Source: Oligoflexales bacterium
GTDB lineage: Bacteria; Bdellovibrionota_B; Oligoflexia; Oligoflexales; RGVZ01
DNA length: 64,000 bases
Assembly: GCA_947445775.1 (NCBI GenBank)
Contig: CANFEB010000005.1
Location: 36,465 to 100,464 of the forward strand
Direction of reading: 5' to 3'
The notes beneath the pieces were generated by a model. It did not search any database. It was not told the DNA's origin and saw nothing but the letters and a program-made list of their open reading frames with translations. Shown one piece after another: positions 36,470-45,832 of the stretch. Both the position numbers and the translations under genes were made by a program. The first letter of the stretch is position 1. Each line of letters begins with the position of its first letter.

Positions 36470-37330
36470 ATGATTTTACAGACGTTCGTTGAGATCCCGG
36501 CCCTTGATGCCTTCCGGTTGTCGCTTTTCTCTGCTGGCAAAAAGCTGGCGTTTGTCCCGACCATGGGCGCCCTTCATGAAGGCCACATTTCCCTCGTTAA
36601 ACAGGCCCGCCAAAACGCGGACGCTGTCATTGCCAGTATCTTTGTAAACCCCTCCCAATTTGGACCCGGCGAAGACTTTAATCGCTACCCACGGACGTTG
36701 ACCGAAGATGCCGCCAGACTTGCAGAAGCTGGCTGCGACGCGGTGTTCCTGCCAAATCTCGTTACGATTTATCCTGATAATTTTCAGACCTGGGTGCGCA
36801 ACGAGGTTCTGGAAAATGACTTGTGCGGCGCGAGCCGGCCGGGCCATTTTCGTGGGGTGCTCACCGTGGTCCTCAAATTGCTGAATCTTGTCCGCCCCGA
36901 CGTCGCATTGTTCGGTAAAAAGGATTATCAACAGTGGCGCCTTATTGAAAAAATGGTCGACGACCTGAATGTTCCCGTTAAAATTCTGGGCGGTGAAACG
37001 GTCCGCGAGCCGGATGGTCTGGCCATGAGCAGCCGGAACCGGTACTTGCAGGACGGGGAGCGCCCCGCAGCGGTGGCGATTTCCAGGGGGCTCAAGGCCG
37101 CGCTGGAAAAATTCCGCTCTGGCGAACTGAAGGTACAAGTGCTGTTGGATCTAGCGTCCAAGGAATTTGCCGCGCAACCAACGATCAAGGTTGAATACCT
37201 GGCGATTTGTGAACAGGCTTCCCTTGCCCCGGTCAAAGAGTCCATTTCGGGGGCTGCTGTGATTCTTGTTGCGGCACGGTTGGGGGAACTTCGATTGATT
37301 GATAACATGGAACTGAACCCGGTCGGTTGA
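36470..37330 (+). CDS. panC: Pantothenate synthetase
   Basis: Joins pantoate and beta-alanine with ATP to make pantothenate. FVPTMGALHEGHISLVKQAR near residue 30 has the HIGH-type motif, and VASIFVNPSQFGPGEDFNRYPRT, GHFRGVLTVVLKLLNLVRPDVALFGKKDYQQ and VREPDGLAMSSRNRYL with the KMSKS-like SSRN follow in the family order. The ORF track starts at 36386; ATG 36470 gives 286 residues, close to the usual 283. panB and panD are not nearby. Preceded by the structured intergenic segment. Confidence 0.95.
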   Translation: MILQTFVEIPALDAFRLSLFSAGKKLAFVPTMGALHEGHISLVKQARQNADAVIASIFVNPSQFGPGEDFNRYPRTLTEDAARLAEAGCDAVFLPNLVTIYPDNFQTWVRNEVLENDLCGASRPGHFRGVLTVVLKLLNLVRPDVALFGKKDYQQWRLIEKMVDDLNVPVKILGGETVREPDGLAMSSRNRYLQDGERPAAVAISRGLKAALEKFRSGELKVQVLLDLASKEFAAQPTIKVEYLAICEQASLAPVKESISGAAVILVAARLGELRLIDNMELNPVG

Positions 37331-37351
37331 ACAACTCGGTGGATCCATCTC

Positions 37352-39925
37352 GTGCCCCTGTTGATTGCAATACAATTAATGCGCATTTTCTGGTGGCTTC
37401 GCTTGCCGATTGACTGGTGGGTGAAGGCTAAAACTTTGCCCAAGGATCCGATCGTTGATGCCGGAATTGATCCCTCCAAACCCGTATGTTTTGTCACGCC
37501 AACTGGATCACTGTCTGACCTCATGGTGATTGACGGGCGGTGCCGGCAGCTTGGCCTGCCGCGCCCAAGATTTCCTGCAGCGACATTACGGAATTACGTC
37601 CCGGCGCGAGGTGGGGCAGCCCACATGTTCCTGAGCAGTCTGAACCTGTTCCAGGCCGACCGCGAGAGCCGCAGGGAGATCCTCCGTCCCCTGACAAGGA
37701 TGGTGGAACATGCCCGTACCAATCCTGAATTCAATGTGCAGTTGGTTCCGGTTTCGGTGTTTTGGGGAAGGAACCCGGGCAAGAGCGAACAAAGTTTGCT
37801 GCAATTGCTCTTTTTCGACGACGAGCATGCCGGGGTTATTCAGAAACTGTTTATTGTAATCGTTCAGGGCCGCAATGTTCTGGTGCAGTTTGGGCGTCCG
37901 ATCGATTTGCAAACTCAGGTCCGTAATAGTGAATCCGCCGACCAGGTCGCGCGCAAGCTTTCACGGGTTATGCGCGTTTACTTCAAAACCCAGAGGTTTC
38001 TATCGGTCGGTCCGAGCCTTGCCAACAAGCCCCGGGTTATTGAAACTCTTGTCCGGACCAAGGCGGTTCGCAGTCTGATCGAAGATGAAGCGCGAAAATC
38101 TGGAAAAAAACTGCACAAGGTCGAACAAGAAGCACGCGAATTTGCCTTTGAGATCGCGGCAAGTCCGTCCTACCCGTTCGTCAGAGCGACTGAAATCACG
38201 CTCAAATATTTGTGGCAAAAAATGTTCACGGGACTCGTCATTCGCGGGATCGACCGGGTTCACCGGATCGGTGCCAACCATGAAATCATCTACATGCCGA
38301 GTCACCGCAGTCACATCGATTACCTTTTACTGGGGCAATCTCTCTATTCTGAAGGATACGTCGTCCCGCACACGGCGGCCGGGATCAACCTGAATTTTTG
38401 GCCCGTCGGGGGTGTGTTGCGTAAGATCGGCGCCTTTTACATTCGCCGGACCTTTAGTGGTAATAAATTGTATGCCGCAGTGTTCAGTGAATATGTCTAT
38501 TACCTTGTGACCAGCGGCTTTCCGATAAAATTTTTTCCCGAAGGGGGGCGCAGCCGCACGGGCAAATTGCTGCCGCCGAAAACGGGTTTTCTTTCCATGG
38601 CCGTTCAAAGCTACTTACGAAATTCAGACCGGCCGATCGCATTGATTCCAATTTTTCTGGGATACGACCGTGTTTGGGAAGCCAACACCTACATCAAGGA
38701 ATCCCGTGGCGCCAAGAAACGAAGCGAATCCATTGGCCAGTTGCTGGGATCCGTGGGGGATCTGCGCAAGACATTTGGCTCGGCGTATGTTTCCTGCGGG
38801 CAGCCCTTGGAGTTGGGGGAATACCTGACCCAAAAGAGGCCCGGATGGAAGGCTGAAGTGGCCCAATCCGATTCGCGTCCTTCCTGGACTAATCCCATGA
38901 CCCAAGAAATAGCTCAGGAAATCATGTGCCGCATCAACGCGGCTGCTGTGCTGGGGCCTGTTTCTCTGGTAGCGACCGCTTTGCTATCGGTGCCGAATCG
39001 GGCGCTTGCAGAGGATCAGTTGTGTGAGCTTCTAGATGGGTTGTTGCAGCTTCAACGCCTTGCCCCCTATAGCCCGGATGTTTTTGTCCCTGAATTGAAC
39101 GGCGCACCAGCCATTGGTAAGTCTGCTATCGCTGCCGCAGAGCGGGTTGAGGCCTGCCGCAGGCTGCCCTTGCCGGGCGGCGACGTGATTTATACGGACG
39201 AAGAAGGGTGCAAGGCTCTGACGTATTACAGCAATATGACCTGCCATCTGTTTTTGATTCCAGCGGTAATCGCGCGCCTTTTTCAGCATTGCGATCAATT
39301 GACCGTCAGTGAAGTTATTGCCGCGGTGTGCGACGCGGTGCCATTTTTACGCAATGAATACTTTCTCGCGATGGAGGATGCGGTCATCCCGGAGCAGGCT
39401 GCCCGAGTTCTTCAGGCGATGATTCTGGCGGGATTTATCGAGGTCCCGGGACAACGGAACAAGAGCCATTTGGATGGTGATGAAATTGTGTGTCGTCCGG
39501 GTTTGTCATCAAACCGTTTTATGTGGCTGCAATCCCTCGCCAGGGTTTGCGCGGGATCTCTCGACCGCGTCGGTATCGGTTTTGCGATGCTTGGGGCTGG
39601 TGGACCACTGCGTGCGGTCAAACGTCGGGAATTTGAATCAGCATTTGCCGCAACGGGCCACCGGTTGGATGCCATGCGCGGCTCTGATGCTTCTGGTGCT
39701 TTTGATTCACCGCAATTGCGGTCCTTTGTGGACACGCTGGTCAGGCGCGGCCTGGTTGAAATCCAGGACGCACAAGATGAAATTTTTAGCCCCGAAAACG
39801 GAGCAGCTTCGACTGAAGTTGTTCAGCAAATTGTAGCCTTGTCCGGAGTGAAGCAGATGGCTCAATTGCCGCGTCTGTTGCTTGGTACAGACATGTCACA
39901 CAGCATCGGGCGCAGTCCGGTCTGA
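37352..39925 (+). CDS. plsB: Glycerol-3-phosphate acyltransferase PlsB
   Basis: Membrane-associated acyltransferase that adds the first acyl chain to glycerol-3-phosphate in phospholipid synthesis. Block I is SHRSHIDYLLLG (H-x4-D), block II GAFYIRRTF, block III FPEGGRSRTGKLLPPKTGFLSMAV, and block IV IALIPIFLGYDRVWEANTY. Large N- and C-terminal regions make 857 residues, as in enterobacterial PlsB (about 810). Starts at GTG 37352 or ATG 37379, undecided. It lies 21 bp after panC and 13 bp before rsgA, so probably one transcription unit. Confidence 0.95.
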   Translation: MPLLIAIQLMRIFWWLRLPIDWWVKAKTLPKDPIVDAGIDPSKPVCFVTPTGSLSDLMVIDGRCRQLGLPRPRFPAATLRNYVPARGGAAHMFLSSLNLFQADRESRREILRPLTRMVEHARTNPEFNVQLVPVSVFWGRNPGKSEQSLLQLLFFDDEHAGVIQKLFIVIVQGRNVLVQFGRPIDLQTQVRNSESADQVARKLSRVMRVYFKTQRFLSVGPSLANKPRVIETLVRTKAVRSLIEDEARKSGKKLHKVEQEAREFAFEIAASPSYPFVRATEITLKYLWQKMFTGLVIRGIDRVHRIGANHEIIYMPSHRSHIDYLLLGQSLYSEGYVVPHTAAGINLNFWPVGGVLRKIGAFYIRRTFSGNKLYAAVFSEYVYYLVTSGFPIKFFPEGGRSRTGKLLPPKTGFLSMAVQSYLRNSDRPIALIPIFLGYDRVWEANTYIKESRGAKKRSESIGQLLGSVGDLRKTFGSAYVSCGQPLELGEYLTQKRPGWKAEVAQSDSRPSWTNPMTQEIAQEIMCRINAAAVLGPVSLVATALLSVPNRALAEDQLCELLDGLLQLQRLAPYSPDVFVPELNGAPAIGKSAIAAAERVEACRRLPLPGGDVIYTDEEGCKALTYYSNMTCHLFLIPAVIARLFQHCDQLTVSEVIAAVCDAVPFLRNEYFLAMEDAVIPEQAARVLQAMILAGFIEVPGQRNKSHLDGDEIVCRPGLSSNRFMWLQSLARVCAGSLDRVGIGFAMLGAGGPLRAVKRREFESAFAATGHRLDAMRGSDASGAFDSPQLRSFVDTLVRRGLVEIQDAQDEIFSPENGAASTEVVQQIVALSGVKQMAQLPRLLLGTDMSHSIGRSPV

Positions 39926-39938
39926 GGAGGTTTCATCC

Positions 39939-41126
39939 ATGTCCAAGCCGCCGCATCGATTTTGGGACGAGGATGACAAATCTGATTCTTTCGAAAAGTA
40001 TTCAAAAATTCGCAAGCGCGAAAAGGGCAAGTCGCGGGCTAGCGACCTAACCACGAAGTTCGAGGTGCCGGAGAGTCAGTGGGAAATCAACGACAGCGGC
40101 GGTTACTTTGCAGCCCGTGTGGTCGAAGTTCACAAGAGATACGCATTTGTCTCGCTGGAGGCCGATTTAGGCACGATCAAAACCAATGATGTCTGGCTGG
40201 CAACCATCGCGCGAAAACATTTGACGGCTCGCCGGGAGCAAAGAAATTTTGTTTGCGTGGGTGACCGGGTCTTGTGTCGCCCAGCCCTCGAGGATGAACT
40301 TGCGTCGACTTCGGAATTGCCCCAGTGCATGGTCGAGGCTCTGGCCCCGCGTCGAACCCGCCTGGCCCGGCGCGACCCCATGACCCCAGAGCGCGAGCAT
40401 GTCTTGTGCAGCAACGTGGACCAATTGGCCATTGTGGCGAGTTTCCTCATGCCCCAGGTCAAGTGGGGGCTCATCGATCGTTACTTAGTCCTCGCCGAAA
40501 GTGAGGAGATCAGGCCCATCATCGTTTTGAACAAGCGTGATCTTCTCGAAGAAGACAGCGGGTTTCGGGCCAAATGCGCCGAAAGGATTGGAGTCTACCA
40601 GTCGCTGGGATACGAAGTTTATTGTATGCAGGCTAATGCAAAGGGCGCCACGCGAGACTCCGTTACTAAAGAGTTGGCGGCCGTTTTGAAGGGAAAAATC
40701 ACAGCCTTTTCAGGGCATTCCGGTGTCGGCAAGTCCTCCATCATCAATCTTTTCAAGCCCGAATTGGTACAGGCCGTGGAGCCCGATGAGGAGATTCTCT
40801 ATAAGGGCCGTCATACGACCTCCTACGCCAGTTTTCTGAAGTTGGGGGGGGGCGGCTACGTCATTGACACCCCTGGGATACGGAGTTTTTTGATCCGGGA
40901 GGATTCCCCGATCAATCTGACCCATTGTTTTGTGGAAATGCGCCCGTTTCTGGGTAAGTGCGCATTTCGTGAGTGCCGGCACGTGGATGAGCCGAACTGT
41001 ATGGTCATGGCGGCAGTTGAGTCTGGAAAAATCTCCGGGTGGCGGTATAAGTCATATCTGGGCCTCCTATTGGGAACGACCGGCAGGCAGGGGCGAACGA
41101 GGGACCTCGCTGTAGAGGAACCATGA
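39939..41126 (+). CDS. rsgA: Ribosome small-subunit GTPase RsgA
   Basis: Circularly permuted GTPase that helps 30S maturation. An OB-fold comes first (GGYFAARVVEVHKRYAFVS), then permuted GTPase motifs G4 VLNKRDLLEE, G1 FSGHSGVGKSSIINLF, G2 GRHTTSY and G3 VIDTPGIRSF, and a zinc knuckle at the end (CAFRECRHVDEPNCMV). GAGGAGG eight bases upstream selects ATG 39939; the ORF track starts 57 bp earlier. The N-terminus carries an unusually charged DEDDKSDSFEKYSK extension. Length 395. Confidence 0.94.
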   Translation: MSKPPHRFWDEDDKSDSFEKYSKIRKREKGKSRASDLTTKFEVPESQWEINDSGGYFAARVVEVHKRYAFVSLEADLGTIKTNDVWLATIARKHLTARREQRNFVCVGDRVLCRPALEDELASTSELPQCMVEALAPRRTRLARRDPMTPEREHVLCSNVDQLAIVASFLMPQVKWGLIDRYLVLAESEEIRPIIVLNKRDLLEEDSGFRAKCAERIGVYQSLGYEVYCMQANAKGATRDSVTKELAAVLKGKITAFSGHSGVGKSSIINLFKPELVQAVEPDEEILYKGRHTTSYASFLKLGGGGYVIDTPGIRSFLIREDSPINLTHCFVEMRPFLGKCAFRECRHVDEPNCMVMAAVESGKISGWRYKSYLGLLLGTTGRQGRTRDLAVEEP

Positions 41127-41161
41127 ATCAGTAACCATAAATTCAAAATCAGGTATGCACG

Positions 41162-42322
41162 ATGTCCTACTCATTCGAAGAATCCGAAGAACTAGTCCTC
41201 CTTCGTCAGACAGTCCGCAAATTCGCCGAAACTGAAATCGCGCCGCTGGCTCGCGAACTGGACGAGACTGAGTCATTTTCAACCGACCTCACCCGAAAGA
41301 TGGGCGCGCTCGGACTTTTTGGCACAGTTGTCTCGCAACAGTACGCCGGCCAAGGAATGGACTATCTTTCTTACATCATCGCTGTTGAAGAACTGGCCCG
41401 CGTTGACGGATCCCAGGCGGCGACCATTGCTGCACACAATAGCCTTGGCGCGGGACCGATTTATTACTTCGGCACCGAAGAACAAAAACGTAAGTACCTG
41501 CCGTCCTTGTGCGATGGTTCCTCGCTTTGGGGTTTTGGGCTTACCGAGCCCGAAGCCGGCAGCGATGCACAGAATAGTAAGACCACTGCAGTTTTCGATG
41601 AAAAGTCTAAGGAATGGGTCATCAACGGCAGCAAAATCTGGATCACAAATAGTGCTTCAGAAATGACCGTTGGCCTGACCGTGCAAGCTGTGACTGGACG
41701 CCGACCAGACGGGCGTGCTGAACTTAGTTGCTTTATCGTGCCCGCCGACGCCACTGGGCTTACGCGCCGGGCGATGAAGGGTAAAATGATGTGGCGAGCG
41801 TCGAATACGGGAGAACTTTATTTCGACAATGTGCGCGCCCCTCAGGATGCTTTGCTAGGCAAGCAGGGTGAGGGTTTCAAAATCATGATGGAAACTCTTG
41901 ATGGGGGCCGACTTTCCATCGGAGCCATGGGGCTTGGTTTGGCAAAGGGCGCCTTGGCCATGACGATCAAGTATGCAAATGAACGCAAGACTTTTGGGCA
42001 GGCGATCGCCAAACATCAAGCCATTGCCTTCAAGTTGGCGGAGATGGCGACCCGGATCGAGGCTGCAGAGGGTCTTCTCTACAAGGCCTGTTGGTTGCGC
42101 CAGAACAACAAGCCATTTGCGAAGATTGCGGCCATGGCAAAACTCTACTGCTCTGAGGTGGCTGAATTTGCAGCCCGCGAAGGCCAGCAAATCTTCGGTG
42201 GCTACGGTCTGATGAAGGAATATCCAATCGAACGCTTTTACCGGGACGCGGCACTGTTGCGTATTGGTGAGGGCACAAGCGAGATTCAGCGTCTGGTCAT
42301 ATCGAGGTACATCGGTTGCTGA
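41162..42322 (+). CDS. Acyl-CoA dehydrogenase
   Basis: FAD enzyme that introduces the trans-2 double bond into acyl-CoA in beta-oxidation or branched-chain catabolism. Family motifs: WGFGLTEPEAGSDAQNSKTTA for FAD/substrate, WVINGSKIWITNSASE, GRLSIGAMGLGLAKGAL, RKTFGQAIAKHQAI, QIFGGYGLMKEYPIERFYRDA and GEGTSEIQRLVISRYI with the likely catalytic Glu. Length 386 is typical. Chain-length preference unknown. Its last codons overlap the TTG start of the next gene. Confidence 0.94.
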   Translation: MSYSFEESEELVLLRQTVRKFAETEIAPLARELDETESFSTDLTRKMGALGLFGTVVSQQYAGQGMDYLSYIIAVEELARVDGSQAATIAAHNSLGAGPIYYFGTEEQKRKYLPSLCDGSSLWGFGLTEPEAGSDAQNSKTTAVFDEKSKEWVINGSKIWITNSASEMTVGLTVQAVTGRRPDGRAELSCFIVPADATGLTRRAMKGKMMWRASNTGELYFDNVRAPQDALLGKQGEGFKIMMETLDGGRLSIGAMGLGLAKGALAMTIKYANERKTFGQAIAKHQAIAFKLAEMATRIEAAEGLLYKACWLRQNNKPFAKIAAMAKLYCSEVAEFAAREGQQIFGGYGLMKEYPIERFYRDAALLRIGEGTSEIQRLVISRYIGC

Positions 42323-43332
42323 ATCGTGTCCGGCGCAGACAGGGGCGGATTGCCATTATTTTAGTGGCGGTAGCCTTGTTTGTTGGGGGCGGTACTGGTG
42401 CTTGTGTGTCCCGGCTGCTAACCGCCGGCTATGATGACCGGACGTTGGCCGTGCACACCTATAGTCTGTTCAATCAAAAAACTCCCGCCGTCGGGCTGAA
42501 TTCTTCTTGGAACGGCGACTGGGTTTTCCGGCGGGATCGCCTCGAATTGATTGACCAGTACTTTCGGGCCCACCGCGCAGACGTGGTTTTATTTCAGCAG
42601 GCGATGCAAAAAGCCCACGGCGAAATCGAATGGGATCAGGCTATCCTTGCTGCTGGATCTTTCGCTGAGTTTAACTGGCGCAGCGAGCCCGTCGCGGAAT
42701 ATGAGGACACCAGCGAAACCGAATCCATGGTTGTTGCGGCTTCATCCGTGGCGGGAATGAAACAGCGTCAAGCTGGGGAATCGCCTTCTCTTTGGCACGT
42801 TGGACCGGATGGTTTTTTGCAGGCTTCTGCCGTGGAACTTGGCGGTCAAATGGCTGCCGTGTTCAACCTTCAAATGCCGCAAAAAATTGAGCGCGATCCA
42901 ATTTGGTTTTCGTTTATTGGTGAACGCGTTCGAGACTGGCTCAAAATCCAAGGCATTTGTCCGAAGCGAGTGATCATTGGCGGATACATCCCGGCAGATG
43001 TTGAGGCCCGAAGTTTTGCAGAATTTATGGAAAATCTTGGGTTGAAAGATTCGTCAGAAGGCCTGTGTGACGTGGCCATGAAATGTCAGACGGCCAATCC
43101 GGTCAATGAAATTTTCCGCCTGTCGTCAGATGGCGTATTGGCCTCGCAGGCGGATCGAATACTCGTTCCGAAATCAGCCATTGTCTATTCGGCAGGGCGC
43201 GCACACGACACATCGGTGCAGGCGCCCCCCTACGAGAAAGCCATGGGATTCACTCAGCTGTGGCCATCAATTCGCAGTGGTTGGGAGGCATCGATTCGCC
43301 TTGCCAGTTGCACCTCTGGATTTAGCCTTTAG
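42316..43332 (+). CDS. Degenerate endonuclease/exonuclease/phosphatase-fold protein
   Basis: An N-terminal membrane anchor (IAIILVAVALFVGGGTGACVS) precedes a domain laid out like the EEP nuclease/phosphatase family: HTYSLFN with NSSWNGDWVFRRDRLELIDQYF, ADVVLFQQ, RVIIGGYIP, and SQADRILVP. The catalytic residues are altered: the metal-binding E of LLQE is Q, and the GDFN of active enzymes reads GGYI. So it is probably inactive as a hydrolase, perhaps a binding protein. It starts at TTG overlapping the stop of the acyl-CoA dehydrogenase gene. Assignment by layout only. Confidence 0.5.
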   Translation: MLNRVRRRQGRIAIILVAVALFVGGGTGACVSRLLTAGYDDRTLAVHTYSLFNQKTPAVGLNSSWNGDWVFRRDRLELIDQYFRAHRADVVLFQQAMQKAHGEIEWDQAILAAGSFAEFNWRSEPVAEYEDTSETESMVVAASSVAGMKQRQAGESPSLWHVGPDGFLQASAVELGGQMAAVFNLQMPQKIERDPIWFSFIGERVRDWLKIQGICPKRVIIGGYIPADVEARSFAEFMENLGLKDSSEGLCDVAMKCQTANPVNEIFRLSSDGVLASQADRILVPKSAIVYSAGRAHDTSVQAPPYEKAMGFTQLWPSIRSGWEASIRLASCTSGFSL

Positions 43333-43988
43333 AGGCTGACCAGTAATCCGATGGCCGTTTCATAGCCTTGGAGTTGTGTGGTGGTAAGTCCGCGCCAACG
43401 GTCGATGCGCGCAGTCATGAGCCATGGCCCTGCAGGCTTGAACGCAAGCATTACAGAAACAGCGCAGCCAAATTCGCTGCGAAATTCATCGTTGCGGTGA
43501 ATTGGTAAAGCGGCCTTGGCTGCTGGCAGTAGATACTGGAATTTTCCGCCGGCAAAAAAATAGAGTGGGTGGTAGAGCCGCCAACCCTTTAGTGATTCAT
43601 AACCAAAAGCAAGCACGGCCAAATCCTTGGAATTAACTTTGGAGTCCCCTGAATCATTTGATTCTGCACTCGCCCTTTTAAATCCCTTGAAGCCGCCGTT
43701 GACTCCAAGCATCCAGCCTGTGGACAGGCGGTAGCGATAGGCAATCATGGGCTGTATGTAGCCGCTGCCGCCGCTTTCCAAACGTTCGGTGGTTTTTCCG
43801 ACGGGAGTATTGGATGTAAGTTCAACGCCCCAATATGCTTGCTCAAATGGATTTTCCATGTTGGTTTGACCAACTTCCCCCGTCACCGGGGCAGCCATGG
43901 CCGGGGCGGAGCAGGCAATAAAAAGTAGAAAGCTCAAGTTGGATGCAACCTGTCCGAAAGATACGGGAAAATTCAATTTTTTTATCAT
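43329..43988 (-). CDS. Predicted outer-membrane beta-barrel protein
   Basis: Signal peptide beginning MIKKLNF and ending near APAMAAP, then alternating strands with aromatic/Gly turns (AYWGVELTSNTPVG, GYIQPMIAYRYRLSTGWMLGVNGGFKG, HPLYFFAGGKFQYLL, FGCAVSVMLAFKPAGPWLMTARIDRW). About 219 residues with an 8-strand barrel size. The start is chosen at 43988; ATG 44030 and the ORF-track 44060 are alternatives. It overlaps the end of the EEP-like gene by 4 bp on the opposite strand. Function unknown. Confidence 0.6.
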   Translation of the reverse strand: MIKKLNFPVSFGQVASNLSFLLFIACSAPAMAAPVTGEVGQTNMENPFEQAYWGVELTSNTPVGKTTERLESGGSGYIQPMIAYRYRLSTGWMLGVNGGFKGFKRASAESNDSGDSKVNSKDLAVLAFGYESLKGWRLYHPLYFFAGGKFQYLLPAAKAALPIHRNDEFRSEFGCAVSVMLAFKPAGPWLMTARIDRWRGLTTTQLQGYETAIGLLVSL

Positions 43989-44077
43989 CCCATGACGTTG
44001 CCACAAAAGCGCGACAGTTTCAAAGCCCATGCGGGTTACGCTAAATTGGAAGTAGACCAATACGACCGGCGGTGACG

Positions 44078-44857
44078 ATGGCCTCCCCGGAGAACATTTC
44101 TAGAATCTCTGATCCCGAGCGCATTGAGCGTTTGTTGGGAAAAGGCTGCATTGCAAAGATAGGCGCCATGCTGCGCCTGAATGAAACTGACACGATCGCC
44201 GTCAGGGGGACTCTCTCAGAGATGGTTTCCCTTGGATCCGCTAGGGCCATCGAAATTACTGGCCTGTCGTCCAAGGGAATGTTGCATATGACGCTGGCAT
44301 CGCAATGCATTGTTGAGCTCGTGATGATGAATGCAAAGGTGGTGTTTTCTGGATTCGTTGTAAAGTTTTTTGGAGATTCAATATTTTTGACACTTCCAAC
44401 TGAAATGGTGAGCATCGAACGGCGAAAGAATGCACGACATTTTGTCCCGCCAAATCAAGCTGCCTTCATTTCATTTTCTGGTTGGCAACCGAAGCCCACA
44501 GACCCAGTTGCGCCACCATGTATTTTTGGATTTGAGTCGATGTCTGGATGGATCCGCATTGGTGACTTGAGCATGAGTGGTATCAGCGCGCAGATGCTTG
44601 TGCCTGGGCCAGTCGGGCAACTTGAGCGGGGATATGCTGATCCGGAGGCCAGGCTGCATTTGCCATCCCAATCCCCGATTAAGGTCCACTGTGTGATTCG
44701 CTGGACGAAACGTATTTCCGATTGGACCCACAGCAATCCGGGCAACAAGTACACGCGCGTTTTCAAGATTGGCTGCGAATTCGTCGCGCCCGATCAGGTG
44801 GTTACAACAATTCTGCACCAGGCAGTCCGCGATTTTTCAACGGCTGGTGCGGTTTAG
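44078..44857 (+). CDS. PilZ-domain protein, YcgR-like
   Basis: Cytoplasmic protein of 259 residues. The second half has the cyclic-di-GMP signature RRKNARH (RxxxR) near residue 120 and, further on, GDLSMSG (D/N-x-S-x-x-G), so it probably binds c-di-GMP. The first half would be a YcgR-N-like beta domain. Such proteins often control motility or envelope output. The ORF track starts at GTG 44072; ATG 44078 is equally possible. It is followed 12 bp later by a TPR lipoprotein, and with the LysM gene forms an apparent three-gene unit. Confidence 0.72.
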   Translation: MASPENISRISDPERIERLLGKGCIAKIGAMLRLNETDTIAVRGTLSEMVSLGSARAIEITGLSSKGMLHMTLASQCIVELVMMNAKVVFSGFVVKFFGDSIFLTLPTEMVSIERRKNARHFVPPNQAAFISFSGWQPKPTDPVAPPCIFGFESMSGWIRIGDLSMSGISAQMLVPGPVGQLERGYADPEARLHLPSQSPIKVHCVIRWTKRISDWTHSNPGNKYTRVFKIGCEFVAPDQVVTTILHQAVRDFSTAGAV

Positions 44858-44869
44858 GGGGATTATTTG

Positions 44870-45832
44870 ATGATGACCTCAATAACAATGACGGCAAGAG
44901 TCTGGCGCGGCGCATGGATTATGGCTCTGTGCGGAAGCATGGCTGGGTGTGCCACAATCAGATCTCTGATGGGTAATGATGAAAATGACCATGAAAAAAA
45001 AGGCGAAAATGAGCTTGTCGTTCCGGCTGTCAAGGCGTCCACGGCGCGTATCCCGGCTGCGGTAGCCCCGTTGCGTACGCCTCCTGTGGCCGCCGTTGAT
45101 CCCGACGAATTGGCAGATCTGCAATTGAAAGTGACGCGGCTCCTTGCCAGGGCAGAGGAACTGGAGGAAAAGTTTTCCCGTCAGCAAGAGCGCCTTCAGA
45201 TTATTGAACGCGGATTGACCTTGGGCATTGTCCCGGATGAGTTGCAGACGCATGGCGCAAAGGGGTCCAAGGCTGGCGCGCACGGTGCTCCCTCAAAAGC
45301 AAGCAGCAAAGCCCCAGTCAAGAAGCCGGAAGTCCAGGCAGCCGCCAATGTTCAGAATCATGATGAGGCCGACGAAGAAGCTGACGGCGCAGCGGATCAA
45401 CCGGCAGCAAAGGATTCCAAAGAACCCAGCATTGCGGTCGCCGATCGCGATGAATTCAACAAGGCCTTTGCCGCTGCCCATGAAGATTTTAGGGCGGGGC
45501 GTTTTGGCAAGGCGATTGTCGGTTTTTCTGAAGTTGGCAAAAAGTTTGATCCCGCGCTGACTTCGGGTGTTCACCAATTTTGGATTGCCAGAAGCTGGAC
45601 TGGGTTGAAGGAAATGCAGACTTCCAGACAACTTTTCACGGAATTTATTGCCGCTAATCCGCAAAGTCCTTGGGCGCCGCGCGCTAAGCTGGAACTCGCT
45701 CGGGTTGAATCAGCGTTGGGACTCAAGGAAACCGCCGTCAAGCGTTTGCGCGGAGTTATATCCGAACACCCCTTGGAAGATGTTGCCGAAATGGCAAAGG
45801 CAGAGATTGAAAGGATGTCGAAGACGCTATGA
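44870..45832 (+). CDS. Coiled-coil/TPR lipoprotein, CpoB/YbgF-like
   Basis: Lipoprotein (lipobox MAGC) of about 320 residues. After an acidic spacer, a helical region with LADLQLKVTRLLARAEELEEKFSRQQERL (seen as a coiled coil) is followed by a long Ala/Lys linker, and the last third has tetratricopeptide-type repeats (FNKAFAAAHEDFRAGRFGKAIVGF and SPWAPRAKLELARVESALGLKETAVKRL). This layout matches CpoB/YbgF of the Tol-Pal system, though no tol genes are here. AGGGGGA seven bases upstream selects ATG 44870. The stop overlaps the LysM gene. Confidence 0.72.
   Translation: MMTSITMTARVWRGAWIMALCGSMAGCATIRSLMGNDENDHEKKGENELVVPAVKASTARIPAAVAPLRTPPVAAVDPDELADLQLKVTRLLARAEELEEKFSRQQERLQIIERGLTLGIVPDELQTHGAKGSKAGAHGAPSKASSKAPVKKPEVQAAANVQNHDEADEEADGAADQPAAKDSKEPSIAVADRDEFNKAFAAAHEDFRAGRFGKAIVGFSEVGKKFDPALTSGVHQFWIARSWTGLKEMQTSRQLFTEFIAANPQSPWAPRAKLELARVESALGLKETAVKRLRGVISEHPLEDVAEMAKAEIERMSKTL

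Noticed and set aside
36247-36564. 105-codon minus-strand ORF over the rodZ-panC gap
   Set aside because: It begins inside panC, has no ribosome site and crosses the dense hairpins; a shadow ORF.
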